From NCBI GenBank assembly GCA_022495995.1, contig JAFEMH010000072.1, positions 1 through 64,000 of the forward strand: 64,000 nt of DNA, written 5' to 3'. A model generated the notes under the pieces. The model did no database searches and was not told the DNA's origin. It saw only the letters and a program-made list of their open reading frames with translations. Position 1 is the stretch's first letter. Each line of letters opens with the position of its first letter. Below are positions 34,130 through 45,299 of this stretch, piece after piece. Made by a program: the position numbers and the translations under genes. Source of the stretch: Adenophora triphylla var. japonica (lineage: Eukaryota > Streptophyta > Magnoliopsida > Asterales > Campanulaceae).

Positions 34130-34377
34130 TATTAGAATGAATGATGATAGATGAAGTCAATCATACAAGGTAGAGAGGAATAATATGAAAGACTCAATTG
34201 ATTATGATGTTAGAGGTACATATTTATAGGATTTACAATGAGAGGAGGTAATCTCCTAGAAGGTTTCTAGATCTATACAATCTTCCTAATCTAATACAAA
34301 GATTAAGTTTTCTAAATTATATATAACAATATATACTTGAATATAATATAATATTATATTCCTAATATGCCCCCGAA
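34130..34377 (-). repeat. 3' LTR of copia 2
   Basis: 248 bp, starts TATTAGAATG and ends TTCCTAATA; on minus it follows a CTTTCGGGGGCA polypurine tract at 34378-34389. Contains TATAAATA on the minus strand near 34225. Confidence 0.88.
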
Positions 34378-34600
34378 AGATGGACGGTCCTTGAATAAGT
34401 CCAATCTTGGAGAGTGATGAGATGAACCGGGTTTGATGAAGCGATTGAAGATGGATGTGTTCCCGGACATGTACGTCATTTCTGATGTGATGTGGTTCCT
34501 CGCATCCGAGGTGGTGATAGGTTGGTGCATGACTATGTCGGAGACGGTGGGGTTGTGGAGAGGGGTTATGGTTTTGCCAAGGAGATTGAAGGAGGTAAAG
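34378..34600 (-). pseudogene. C-terminal pol remnant of copia 2
   Basis: On the minus strand the end reads TRFISSLSKIGLIQGPSI, the same tail as copia 1 (RSRFHFLMSKIGLVQG). Upstream the frame is scrambled (HAPTYHHLGCEE), with no RT or integrase block. This is the only coding remnant of the element. Confidence 0.7.
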
Positions 34601-35450
34601 AGGGTTTTGGCAGAAGAGTTTTGCCAAGGAGATTGAAGGAGGTAAAGAGGGTTTTGGCAGTAGGGTTTTGCCGAAGGGTTTGAAGGAAGTAACGAGGGTT
34701 TCGGCCGGTGAATTTTGCTGAGGGGTTTGAAAATAGAAAAAATTAGGGTTTCGGCCTAAGGGGGGTTTGAGCCGAGGGGTTTGAAAATAGAGAAAAGAAA
34801 AAATAAATAGAGAAAAGAAAAAAAATAGGGTTTCGGCCTAAGGGGGGTTTTAGCCGAGGGGTTTGAAAATAGAGAAAAGAAAAAAAATAGGATTTCGACC
34901 TAAGGGGGGTTTTAGCTGAGGGGATTGAATATAGAGAAAAGAAAAAAATTTAGGGTTTCGTCCTAAGGGGGGTTTTTAACCGAGGGTTTTGAAAATATGG
35001 AAAAGAAAAAAAAACAGGGTTTCGGCCTAGGGGGGTTTTAGCCGAGGGGTTTGAAAATAGAGAAAAGGAAAAAAAAATAGGGTTTCGGCCTAAGGGGGGT
35101 TTTAACCGAGGGGATTGAATATAGAGAAAATAATTTTTTTTAGGGTTTTGGCCTAAGGGGGTTTGAGCCGAGGGGTTTGAAAATAGAGAAAAGAAAAAAA
35201 AAACAGGATTTCGGCCTAAGGGGGGGGGGGTTTAGCCGAGGGGTTTGAAAATAGAGAAAAGAAAAAAAAAGGATTTCGGACTAAGGGGGGTTTTAGCCGA
35301 GGGGATTGAATATAGAGAAAAGAAAAAAAAATTAGGGTTTCGACCTGGGGGGGGGGGGTTGAGCCGAGGGGGATTGAATATAGAGAAATAAAAAAATTAG
35401 TGTTTCGGCCTAAGGGGGGGCTTGAGCCGAGGGGATTGAATGGGGGGGGG
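34600..35450. repeat. About 62-bp minisatellite inside copia 2
   Basis: About a dozen units built on GGGTTTCGGCCTAAGGGG, TTTTAGCCGAGGGG and TTTGAAAATAGAGAAAAG, with variable G and A runs. Earlier units (34560-34700) are shorter forms around TTTTGCCAAGGAGATTGAAG. It replaces almost all of the coding region. Confidence 0.85.
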
Positions 35451-35726
35451 TTGGTCGTGGGGTTGCTTTGTTGATATATGGAGGGTGTAGATGGAAGATG
35501 GGCGGAGGTTTATTTGAGGGTGATGTTTGGGTGGGGCGATGGTGTATGGATGGAGGAGGTTTCGTTGAAAAAAAAGTTAGGGTTTCGGCTAATAGGGTTT
35601 AAGCCGAAGGTGTTTGAAGGAGAAGGGTGGGGTTTTGATTGTGGGTAGCGGAAGCAAGGGTGTGGCGGCTTTAGAGTTTTGCCGCTAGGGTTTGGTGGAG
35701 AATTAAGTCCTATTATGGATCTTAAT

Positions 35727-35738
35727 GCTCTGATACCA
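35727..35738 (-). promoter_or_regulatory. Primer-binding site of copia 2
   Basis: TGGTATCAGAGC on the minus strand, directly after the 5' LTR; perfect 12-base complement of the initiator-Met tRNA end. Confidence 0.9.
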
Positions 35739-36237
35739 TATTAGAATGAATGATGATAGAAGAAGTCAATCATGAAAGACTCAATTGATTATGATGTTAG
35801 AGGTACATATTTATAGTGTTTACAATGAGAGGAGGTAATCTCCTAAAAGGTTTCTAGATCTATACAATCTTCCTAATCTAATACAAAGATTACGTTTCCT
35901 AAACTATACTCCCTCTGTCCCAAACCTACATACCCATTTTGCCATTTTGGGCGTCCCAAACCTACATACCCCTTTCCTAAAATGGCAAAGAATCTTTACT
36001 ATTCCCTCCACTCATTCTCTCTCCTATTTTACTTTTATACTCACAACACCAATCAACTTTACTATTCCCTCCACTCATTCTCTCTCCTATTTTACTTTTA
36101 TACTCACAACACTTTCTCCATTACTCACTTTCCTTAATTCCCACGCCATAACACCAAATGAACATATAGGTTTGGGACGGAGGGAGTATATAACAATATA
36201 TACTTGAATATAATATAATGATATTATATTCCTAATA
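35739..36237 (-). repeat. 5' LTR of copia 2 (with MITE insertion)
   Basis: Matches 34130-34377 on both sides of a 278-bp MITE. Without the MITE its length is close to that of the other LTR. Confidence 0.88.
35909..36186. mobile_element. Stowaway-type MITE in the copia 2 LTR
   Basis: Ends CTCCCTCTGTCCCAAACC and GGTTTGGGACGGAGGGAG, flanked by TA duplicates (35907-35908, 36187-36188). The other LTR shows the empty site. It has an internal direct repeat of about 58 bp around ACTATTCCCTCCACTCATTC. Confidence 0.9.
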
Positions 36238-36502
36238 CAAACAATCTCTTTAGGAATGAAACTGGAAACTTTTATATACAGAAAAAGTTAGAAACTTGAA
36301 GCCCTAAATTAACTAATATTTCAGAAGCATAAGGCGATTGCCTTATTGGCCAACACTATAGGACCTAGGACAGTGTGGATGAAGGATATTTTTGTAATAT
36401 TGATAATGACATGGGGTTTCTTTAATTCTCTCTGCATAAGATATTCAAATATTGGAAAAAATGAAAATTGAATACAAGACGAGAACATGTTTCAATTTTA
36501 GT
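36238..36502. other. Non-coding stretch between copia 2 and hAT 2
   Basis: AT-rich; holds the target duplications of its neighbours (CAAAC and ATTTTAGT). Nothing else recognised. Confidence 0.5.
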
Positions 36503-36989
36503 TAGGGGTGTGCTCGGTACGGTTTGGCTCGGTTTTAGGCTAAAACCGTTACTGAACCAAAAGTATTCGATTTCTAATTTTAACAAACCGTCACCACTCG
36601 GTTTTAGCTCGGTTCGGTGTAGTCGATTTTCGGCTACGGTAAGTGTCGGTTCGGTAATATTCGGTCTTAAAACCAATCCACCAAAACAACACACATAATT
36701 CTCACCTTTGTATCAAAAAAAATTCCCAAAGGGTATTGACAGAAATAGAGATTGAACACACTCCCATCGATTTATATAGATGTTAATAATTGTCAAAATA
36801 ACAATTCTAATAATTCATACAATTCTGATTTCAAAAAGTAAAATTAAAAATTCATCAAAAATCCAAAAGATGACAAACATGAAAACACATCTTTAGTTCA
36901 ACTGTTCCAAGTAAATGCAAGGCACCAGCCAAACCTAAACCCAGCTTTAGTTCCTAGTAAATGCAAGGCACCAACCAAACCTAAACCAT

Positions 36990-37082
36990 CACGTGTGTTT
37001 GGCACAGCCAAGCCACCAGCTCCAAGTCCTCCTCCAGCAAACATATTCATCAGTGCATCTAGCCCCATGTTGTTTTGTGTTC
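36990..37082 (-). pseudogene. Possible captured exon of a DSK2/ubiquilin-like gene in hAT 2
   Basis: On minus, a clear splice acceptor (TTGCTACAATATGCAG) at 37083 is followed by [17 protein letters not shown] and [11 protein letters not shown]. This resembles the low-complexity segment before the UBA domain in plant ubiquilin-like DSK2 proteins (from memory). DSK2 proteins carry ubiquitinated cargo to the proteasome. After the exon a 44-bp unit (TTAGGTTTGGTTGGTGCCTT) is repeated twice. It lies downstream of the transposase fragment and lacks the rest of the gene. The identification is tentative. Confidence 0.35.
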
Positions 37083-37252
37083 CTGCATATTGTAGCAAAA
37101 TAATAAAATGACCAACATTAGAGATGAAAATGGGCCAATGTATAACTGGAGTTCGTACTGATTACTACCTGTAGTACACCAGTCTGAGCATGATCCGTAC
37201 AACACAATTACATAGATTTAGACCCACATGACTATGAATGCATTCCGTAACA

Positions 37253-37840
37253 TTACATAGATTTAGACTCCTCATTATAAATCTTCAAACATTCTCTAGC
37301 TACAGTCCACCTAGATGGAATTTTGAACATTGGATTCAACTCCCAAGAATACTTCTTGAATCCTTCATCATCGACAATACTGAAAGGTCTATTGTCTTTG
37401 ATACACAATCTAGCAAGTGCTCTTTTGTACTTCTCAACACTAAAAGCATGACTAGCAAGAGAACTACCTTCCCCCTTCCCTATAGGCTTGAAACCTATGG
37501 TCGATTGTTTCTTATCTCCCTTCTTCTTTATCAAAATGGGAGACGTGGGACAATAGTATTCTAAATGGCTCTTCAAACCGGATGTACCATTAGCTTTAGA
37601 TTCACATGCTATTACCACCTTGCAATAAGGACATTTTGCATTTTTTATACCTTTTACATATGTGAAGTGATCCCATACCATTGATCGTCGAGCCCGCGCA
37701 TGACCCTTCTCGTCAACGGCTTCCTCATTCCCATTTTTTTCTTTCTTGCTTTCATTTCCTCCTTCATTACCATTATGTTCATCAGCTTGCATCTCACGGT
37801 TCTCGCTTTGATCCTCAATATCAACATCAATAGGTTCCAT
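37253..37840 (-). pseudogene. N-terminal hAT transposase fragment with BED zinc finger
   Basis: 195 residues, open from MEPIDVDIEDQSENREMQAD to a stop at 37253. An acidic N-terminus is followed by RSMVWDHFTYVKGIKNAKC-P-YC and, 20 residues on, GLKSHLEYYC, giving the C-x2-C...H-x4-C BED finger of RICESLEEPER-type hAT transposases. Then come the ASHAFSVEKYKRALARLCI and IVDDEGFKKYSWELNPMF blocks and SRWTVARECLKIY, all typical. The catalytic core and dimerisation domain are absent. It could still bind DNA if expressed, but this is only inference. Confidence 0.85.
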
Positions 37841-38618
37841 CTACAAAAACACAATCATATTTTAGCATATGGAGTAGAACAACAGAGAAATAATAGCAAA
37901 ATTAACATCAAAATATCATAAACTTTTTATGCTTCACACGTAATTTATTTTGACTAGAGATAAACTAAAGAAAGAAAGGATAATCGATCACCTGTAGAGT
38001 TGAGGGGAGGTTTGGAGGGCGTGCTGTGTATGGCCGAGGGAGAGGGGAGGTTTGCTTGCAAGGTAGGAGCGGCGTGTGAGGTTAGAGGAGGAGAGGAGAC
38101 GGAATGGGAGGCGGTGCAGTCACTGGTCTGCGATGGAGGCGATGACGATTTGCGATCAGCCAATCAAGCGATGGGGGAGGATACGAATAGGCGTCATATT
38201 TAATTTGGCTAATTGGCAAAATTAAAGGATATTCTCAAATCTCAAGCGATGTGAGCCTGTGAGCTGTGAGGTTAAAGGGTATTTATTTAATTTGACTAAT
38301 TGGCTTTGATTTTGATAAGATTTACTAAATCTTATAAATCTTGAAAAGATAATTTTTATTTGTTTAATACATATGAAAATTGAATAGATGTAAAATTATA
38401 GTAAATATTATGAACATTTATTATTTAGAAGCATATCGGTACGGTTTGGTGTGAGTAATCGGTGTGAAATCATGTATCCCAAACCGAACCGATAGATTCG
38501 GTTTTTCAATATTTCATAAATCGTACCTATCCAATTAACCATTAGTACGGTTTTTCGGGGTCAGTTTTTTCGGTTTTATTCAATTTTTTCGATTTTTCGA
38601 TTTTTCTGCTCACCCCTA

Positions 38619-38989
38619 ATTTTAGTAGGCATGTGCATGGCATCCATGTGTGCACTTCTCCTTCCCTTGTTGTATCCCATGTGAGCCTCTTTATTTCCTG
38701 AATCATAGACAAAATTTAATGAATAATTTTACTCTAAAAACATCTATTGCTACCCTATGATATTTTAATGATTTTTCAATGGAGAATAAAGAGTAAAGAT
38801 GTTAGAATAGGTAAATATTATGTGGATATAATTAATGATCTTATTGATAATAAACATGGTAATTAGTATCATGACCCCCTGGGTTAAAGATGTTCGTTTT
38901 ATGTGAATTCTTACGAATAAAGAAAAATCTGATGGCTTTTTTTTAGAAATACAAACCTCATCTTATAGGTGATGGAAAGAATCAGCATG
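38619..38989. other. Non-coding stretch before the copia RT relic
   Basis: Holds the right hAT 2 target duplication. The part 38780-38989 may be the upstream remnant of the copia fragment but gives no clear motif. Confidence 0.4.
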
Positions 38990-39830
38990 TATAAATTGAC
39001 TGTGGCGAGACTTTTAGTCTAATGGTTAAATCGGCTACTATTCGTACCGTACTCAATTTGACATTATATAAACGATGGTTAATTCATCAATTGGATGTCA
39101 AAAATGTGTTTCTTCATGGGGATCTTAAAAAAAGTTTATATGCATCAACTTTTGGGTTTCAGAGATCGAACTGCTCCGGATCATGTTTGTTTGCTCAAGA
39201 AATCACTGTATGAACTTAAACAGGCTCCCCTCGCATGGTATAATAGATTTACTGCTTGCGTGAAATATCCCAGCTTCACCAACAATAAGGTGGATAATTA
39301 TTTGTTTATTTATTCTTGTGGATCGGCTATGACGTAAATTCTTTTATATGTGGATGGCATTATTCTGATTACTTCTACGAAGGCTCTCCGTCAATCTGTT
39401 ATGTTATCTCTTGGGTCAGAGTTTGCTACGAAGGATTTAGGTCCTCTCAACTATTTCTTGGGTATAGCAGTCACACAACATAAACATGGTATGTTCTTGT
39501 TCCAGAAAAGTATGCCCAGGAAATTGTGGAAAGGGCAAGAAAGTCAAGTTGCAAGCCGTCGTTTGCACCGGTTGACACGAAGGCGAAGCTTAGTGCCCAT
39601 ACTTCACCTCTATATTCGAATGGTACCTTATATAGGAGTCTTAGGGCTCTTCAGTATCTTACGTTTACTAGGCTTTATTACATAAGATGTTCAACAAGTG
39701 TGCTTGTTTATGCATTCTCCGCGTGATGAACACATGAATGCACTAAAGCGCATAATTCGGTACATCAAATGTATGTTGGATATGAGGTTACATTTATATC
39801 AAGCGCATATTAAAATGTAACACTTTTAAA
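38990..39830 (+). pseudogene. copia reverse transcriptase relic
   Basis: Reads TIRTVLNLTLYKRWLIHQLD, VKNVFLHGDLKKSLYMHQ, VCLLKKSLYELKQAPLAWY, ILLYVDGIILITST and ATKDLGPLNYFLGIAVTQHK on plus, then YSNGTLYRSLRALQYLTFTR and NALKRIIRYIK. These are the RT blocks of a copia element, with YVDD changed to YVDG and frameshifts or stops near 39165, 39338 and 39510. No LTRs or other domains are visible, so this is an isolated fragment. Confidence 0.88.
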
Positions 39831-39884
39831 TAAAGAAGAAATATAATCCCATCGCACCGTGAGATGGTCTCACAAAAGTTTTTG

Positions 39885-42800
39885 TGTGGGGCCTCCCCAA
39901 ACCCCGGGACCTATAAACTCGTGCCCCAACTGGAGGGTCCCCAAACCAGCTCCTAAAAATTTTAAAACTTTTTGTTTAAATGATTTGAAAGTCGAATAAA
40001 CTTTTGAAAACAAAAGGACATGACCTCTCTGCTAAGAGGTGATATCAACCTGTTTTAAAACAAACCATAACCTGTTTAGTTTACAACATTACACTGAAAA
40101 TATTTATAAAACTTTATACATATTTCTTTTCCCCAATTTAATAATAACCACATTTATTCCCAACTCTCAAACAGTACACATACCCTGACAACCCAAAAGA
40201 CGGTCCAAACTTCTTTCCGGCCTCACCGGTCTGGTCTACCTATCTTAGCTGAAACTAAAAAAAATTAAAGGGAGAAGGGATGAGAAAGAATCTCAGTAAG
40301 TTATTATGCATGCAGCAATATGCCATATAAGAATGCAACACATAAACAAGTTGCACAATATCACATTTTGGAAAGCAGTAAACACCTTACGTTACCTGAC
40401 CTTACCTTTTTCCGTCTGAACAATAAGTCGTACTACTGGGAATACATCATCTTTATTTGTGAACGGCTTAGGCCTATTCACGCCTTACAAGACCCATTTT
40501 TCAGGGAACCATGTAAGGTATCAGTATCCTATGAACTTCTTAGGCATATCCATAGTAACTGAGCCCCAAACTGTGGCCACAGTAGGGGAGCGGTCACAGG
40601 TATAATGTAATTTGAGCAACTTATGGAACAATTCCTCATAAGTGCTCATATTCCATTATACCCCCAATAATCAGCTGATCTCAACACATTCATATTCATA
40701 TTCAAGCACATAACAGTTACTTGAAATCAAATCCACACATTGGGATAACAATATATAACATGGTACATTTACTCATGTTTACCAACATATAACATGGTAC
40801 AATTACTCATGTTTACCAACATATAACATGGTACAATTACTCATGTTTATACCTCACATAGTGTAACATATATATAAGCACTATTGAGTCACAATAATCC
40901 ACATATGGCAGGTATACTCATGATAAATCCAATGATGTTGTGCAACATATAACTTAACAGTATTGAATAGCAACAATTCAACAACATGGTATTAATACTC
41001 CTGTTCAAACCAGTAAAGTAGTGCAACATTTATTTCATGCACTATATAAACCAATATCCAAGAATTTATAATCACATATGCCACAATATAAACCAAGTAA
41101 CCCATAGTTATCCATGTCGTACTATTGAACTTTTTCTATAAAGGTTTCAGAATTATTTACCAAGTTTTGATTACTTTGGTTTATGTTCAAATCAAGGCTT
41201 TCAACCAATTTCAAAGCAAGATTTAAGGACTTTCCAAATACCATTTTGGTCTATTTAAAACGCCATTGTAAAGTGATAATTTTGCTCTAGGATTATAGTT
41301 AAGGAAGGACCACATCCGAACTAGATTGCTTAGGTTCCAAGTTGTTTGAAATTTATACCCCAAACCAGTCCTGGGCACGACTCGTGCTCCAGGGTACGAG
41401 TCGTGCCAAACTCCTGCACGACTGCCCAAATTCTCACGACTATGTATCACGACTCCAATCTGAGGGTCACGACTCGTACTCCAGGGCACGAGTCGTGCCC
41501 AACACCAGAAACTCATGTTCAACTCTGAAACATGAGCCAAGGCAAAGGAAAAACACATTCACTCATCTCCAGCTACTACCAACTCAGTATAACCACTATA
41601 AGACATCAGTATAAGAGGTATAAACAGTAAAACATACTTCCTCCCAACCATATAACAAGTTCTACCAACTTTCCAAGCCAAGTAAAAGATTCAACAGTAC
41701 CCAAAACCATTTCCTATATCATTTTAACCTAGACAACACTGCAATTGCCCAATCTTCCTCCAATTCCTTCCATGCTCATTCCAACTTACCTAAAATGATT
41801 CTAGAATTCCCAGCACCCATTAAAATAACAATTTCATCATTCTCAACCTAATTCTCAAGGCCATGACATTCAAGTACTCTCATTCAACCCAACTTCACTA
41901 GATATGTATTTAGAATATAATGATACTCCCTTCATGCCATGTATCTCTCCTAGGACATCATATAACATCTATACCCACAATTCAACTCACAACGGCAATA
42001 GTATTGCTATATTAACCACACCAACCACCCAAGTTCTTTCCATTTCCAAACCCCAAGCTTTCCTTTCCATTTCTCAAGTCATATGAATTGACTAAAATTT
42101 CAACAACCATGTATGTACATAATGCCATCATGTATGCTTACACTTTATCATTTTCAAGCAAACTCTTATCCTATTCAATTTAAACAATTCATTTTCCTTT
42201 TGATTCTTACAACCCAAATAAATTTCGAAAATTATCAAAAGCCAAATATTTTGGTTCCATAATACAAAGTATCATTTATAACACATAATATCACCATTTA
42301 ACTTAATATGAACAACTATTTGAAAGGAATAATAATAACTTATCCAAAAATATGCCGAAATAAAAAGACAATCTGATCGGCTCTAAATGTTCTTCTCGTC
42401 TCCCTGATCGCTTTGCCGCAGACGGATCTCAAAACAGACTAACGGTTGATTTTTAAGAATTTTGGAAAGATAATAAATAAAAAGGATTTTTGAAACGGAT
42501 GGAGGAAGGATTTTCTCTTTCTCTCCCGCGGTCTCTAGAATACCGTGGAATGCCCAAGAAGGAGATATATATATACTCCTTTCGTCCCGCCCGAAGAGGC
42601 GAGGTTTTTGTCTTGCAAGAGAATTAAGAAAAGTGATGTAGAAAAGAGAAAAAATGTATAAGAAATAAATGTTGTGAGTATGAAAAGTGATGTAGAAAAG
42701 AGAAAGTGGGGTAGGGAATAGTTAGTGGATATTTATTGTGAGTATGACAAGTGGGTCCCACAAATAAAGGAGTAATAAAAAACTTTTCATTTTTGGGTTG

Positions 42801-43220
42801 TGCATTTTCAATTGGGACACCCGAAAAGGAAATTTGTGCCTCTTCGGACGTGACGGAGGGAGTATATATATACAAATGTTACCCCTTAGCCCCTCTCCAT
42901 GATTAAGTTATAACAATTAGCCCCTTCACCTTACAATTACACCTACAATTACACCTAGGTCCTCAACTTTTATAAAGCTTTTTATTTAAGTTTTAACAAT
43001 TAAAATATTAACAATTCAATTCTTATTTATTTCATTTAGACATTAAATAATTAAAATTAATTTATTAGCATACTTAAAATATCACATAAATTATTAAAAT
43101 GTTAAAACTAACACATAAAAATCTCACTTATTAGGAAATGCACAAAATAAAAAGCTACGCACCCCAACCCCACGTGCTTCACGCGTGACCAAATCGGTGC
43201 CTAGGTTTCGGGTCGTGACA
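39885..43220 (-). repeat. Solo LTR of a gypsy (Tekay/Del-like) retrotransposon
   Basis: Starts TGTGGGGCCTCC and ends CGGGTCGTGACA on plus; both sides carry the 5-bp duplication TTTTG (39880-39884, 43221-43225). Read on minus it begins TGTCACGACCCG, the usual start of LTRs in the Tekay/Del group, so that orientation is likely. No coding region and no second copy is present, so the rest was lost by LTR-LTR recombination. Inside are GGCACGACTCGT/ACGAGTCGTGCC hairpins at 41374-41500 and a MITE at 42576-42862. The lineage is inferred from the terminal motif. Confidence 0.7.
42576..42862. mobile_element. Stowaway-type MITE, long family, in the solo LTR
   Basis: Ends CTCCTTTCGTCCCGCCCG and TCGGACGTGACGGAGGGAG, flanked by TA. 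Inverted relative to 43252-43538 and very similar to it. Confidence 0.88.
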
Positions 43221-43251
43221 TTTTGTCTATATACACACATAAATATATATA

Positions 43252-43538
43252 CTCCCTCCGTCACGTCCGAAGAGGCACAAATTTCCTGTTCGGGTGTCCC
43301 AATTGAAAATGCACAACCCAAAAATGGAAAGTTTTTTATTACTTATTTATTTGTGGGACCCACTTGTCATACTCACAATAAATATCCACTAACTATTCCC
43401 TACCCCACTTTCTCTTTCCTAAATCACTTTTCATACTCACAATATTTATTTCTTATACACTTTTTCTCTTTTCTACATCACTTTTCTTAATTCTCTTGCA
43501 AGACAAAAACCTTGCCTCTTCGGGCGGGACGGAGGGAG
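43252..43538. mobile_element. Stowaway-type MITE, long family
   Basis: Ends CTCCCTCCGTCACGTCCG and CGGGCGGGACGGAGGGAG. It is the reverse complement of 42576-42862 with few changes. Left flank TA; right flank CA, so one side of the target duplication has changed. Confidence 0.88.
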
Positions 43539-43551
43539 CATAATATATACA

Positions 43552-43816
43552 CTCCCTCCGTCCCACTCGAAAAAGAACAAAATTTCATTTTGAGTGTCCA
43601 ATTTAAAAAGACACACTACCAAAATAGAAAGTTTTTAAAACTTCTTTATTTATAGTACCCAATTGTTATACTAACAATAACTATCCACTTATTATTCCCT
43701 ACTATCATTCTCTCTCATACCTTACTTTTTATAATCACAACAGTTACTCCACTATACACTATACTTAATTTCCGTGCAAGAATCAATTTATATTTTTTCG
43801 TATGGGACGGAGGGAG
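43552..43816. mobile_element. Stowaway-type MITE, long family
   Basis: Ends CTCCCTCCGTCCCACTCG and TATGGGACGGAGGGAG, right flank TA, left flank CA. More diverged from the other copies. Lies only 13 bp from the previous MITE. Confidence 0.85.
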
Positions 43817-45299
43817 TATATATTTATAAATATTCTTACTATTTTTTTTATATTTCCTTAATTATATACGTACTCATAACATGCAAGTATACATTAAAAA
43901 ATAATATTTTAAAAGTTAATAACTATAGCAAAACAATTACATGGACTACCATCTTGCCACAACTTTTTTTTAAAGGACAAGAGCTATTATTTTCTTATTT
44001 TTAATTTTGTGATAGTAATGAGAAAAATGAAAGTTAATGGAATTATAATATATTGAATATTTTTTTTTTCAGTTTTCCTGTCCGTTCTTTTTAGTTAATT
44101 GGTTATAAAATTGTACCGTAACTAAGTGGACATCATGTTTTAAAAATAAAATAAAATAAAATGTATCATTTTTTTTTAATTTTTTAACAGAAATGTATCA
44201 CTATTCTATGATCATTGAATGGAAATAAGGTATGATTTGGTCCGAGCGGCGTCAAATTTAATTAGATTTGCCACTAAATAAATTGGCCCAATAACATCAA
44301 GACATGTCAGCACCAATTCTTATGGAGCATGGGCCTTAAAAATCATGTTGGCCTTAAATTGGTTCCTTCACTATGTTTGCTTATTCTTCATCACCAAAAT
44401 AAAAAAGTAATGAATAATTAGAAATATTCCTAGATCTCAAAATAATGATTTATATACTCGTACTCCCTCCGGCTCACCATTCTTCTTTTTTAATATAAGC
44501 GTACATCATTTTTATGAAAAAAATAATAATTTAGTATGACACAAGAATATTTATAAATTCTATGCAAAATATATTATTTTAAAAAAATTGACAAGTTAAT
44601 TGTGACACTTATTGTTATGCGACGAAATGTTAGATTTATAGACTTAGGTATGTTTGGTAATATCAAACACTTAATATATGTTGTTGAATCGATGTTTATT
44701 GGCTAATATAAAGGTGTTGAATTTTATTGAGAAAATTTGAATTGAATCAACGAACAATAGTGTTATTTAATGCTGACCGAGTCAGCAAGTTTATTCATTC
44801 GAAGCTCATTCTATGTTTCAAGACGAATTAAAAAAGAAAGGTAAATTCCTTTTCTTTCTTTTATTTACCGTGGGGGTGGTGAAGCAAATAGCTCGCTAGA
44901 GTAGTTTGAAATTCCTTTGTCTTTCTTACATTTGGGCTTAAGCATTGGGTTCTAGACTCAAATTCCTTTAATGTATCTGTGCGTACAATTTCATTTGAAT
45001 GATACTCATATGTGTATTTGCTTGTGTATCGATTATTAATATATCATCATCATACATGTTGTTGATTGCCTTCTCTAATTCATAAGATCACCTGAAAATT
45101 TCAAACCTCCATCTTACGTTTTTGTGCCGGAAGCTAGAGATTATAGAACTAACAAAAAAGAATGAGAATCGATATTTGAAAGCTTAACATTTTCTCTAAT
45201 TCAAAAAATCAAAAAACTGAGTTCTTCAAACCCTAAAACAACTTTAAATACTCTGATGAAAACCCTACTAACTTGAAAAGTAAAAGACTAAAATAACCC
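43817..45299. other. Non-coding stretch, probable remains of a gypsy 3' end
   Basis: AT-rich. A lone MITE-like start CTCCCTCCGGCTCACC at 44464 has no matching right end. The part 44900-45299 lies downstream (on minus) of gypsy D pol and may contain its 3' LTR, but no second LTR copy is in the window, so this cannot be shown. Confidence 0.35.

Larger units (their letters stand above)
34130..36237 (-). mobile_element. Short copia LTR element (copia 2) with non-canonical LTR ends
   Basis: LTRs at 34130-34377 (248 bp) and 35739-36237 (499 bp because of a MITE at 35909-36186). Ends are TATTAG...CTAATA, not TG...CA. The flanks are both CAAAC (34125-34129 and 36238-36242), which fixes the borders. 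A perfect initiator-Met primer-binding site (TGGTATCAGAGC on minus) lies at 35727-35738. Only the last part of pol is left; a minisatellite fills the rest. Non-autonomous. Confidence 0.88.
36503..38618 (-). mobile_element. hAT DNA transposon (hAT 2), deletion derivative with captured exon
   Basis: Ends TAGGGGTGTGCTCGGTAC and, inverted, TAGGGGTGAGCAG are the terminal repeats. Both sides carry the perfect 8-bp duplication ATTTTAGT (36495-36502 and 38619-38626). Both subterminal regions are rich in CGGTTTGG/GGTTCGG motifs in both orientations, as usual for hAT ends. Contains a BED-finger transposase N-terminus and a host-like exon, but no catalytic core. Confidence 0.88.

Noticed and set aside
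37954..38203. Open frames near the right end of hAT 2
   Set aside because: Low-complexity serine/proline or glycine/glutamate frames on opposite strands, no domain; probably subterminal or leader sequence.
41342..41614. Open frames in the solo LTR around the ACGAGTCGTG hairpins
   Set aside because: Present on three frames and both strands because of the repeats; LTRs of this type are non-coding.
44464..44640. Another Stowaway MITE starting CTCCCTCCGGCTC
   Set aside because: No matching right end within 400 bp; at most a truncated copy.
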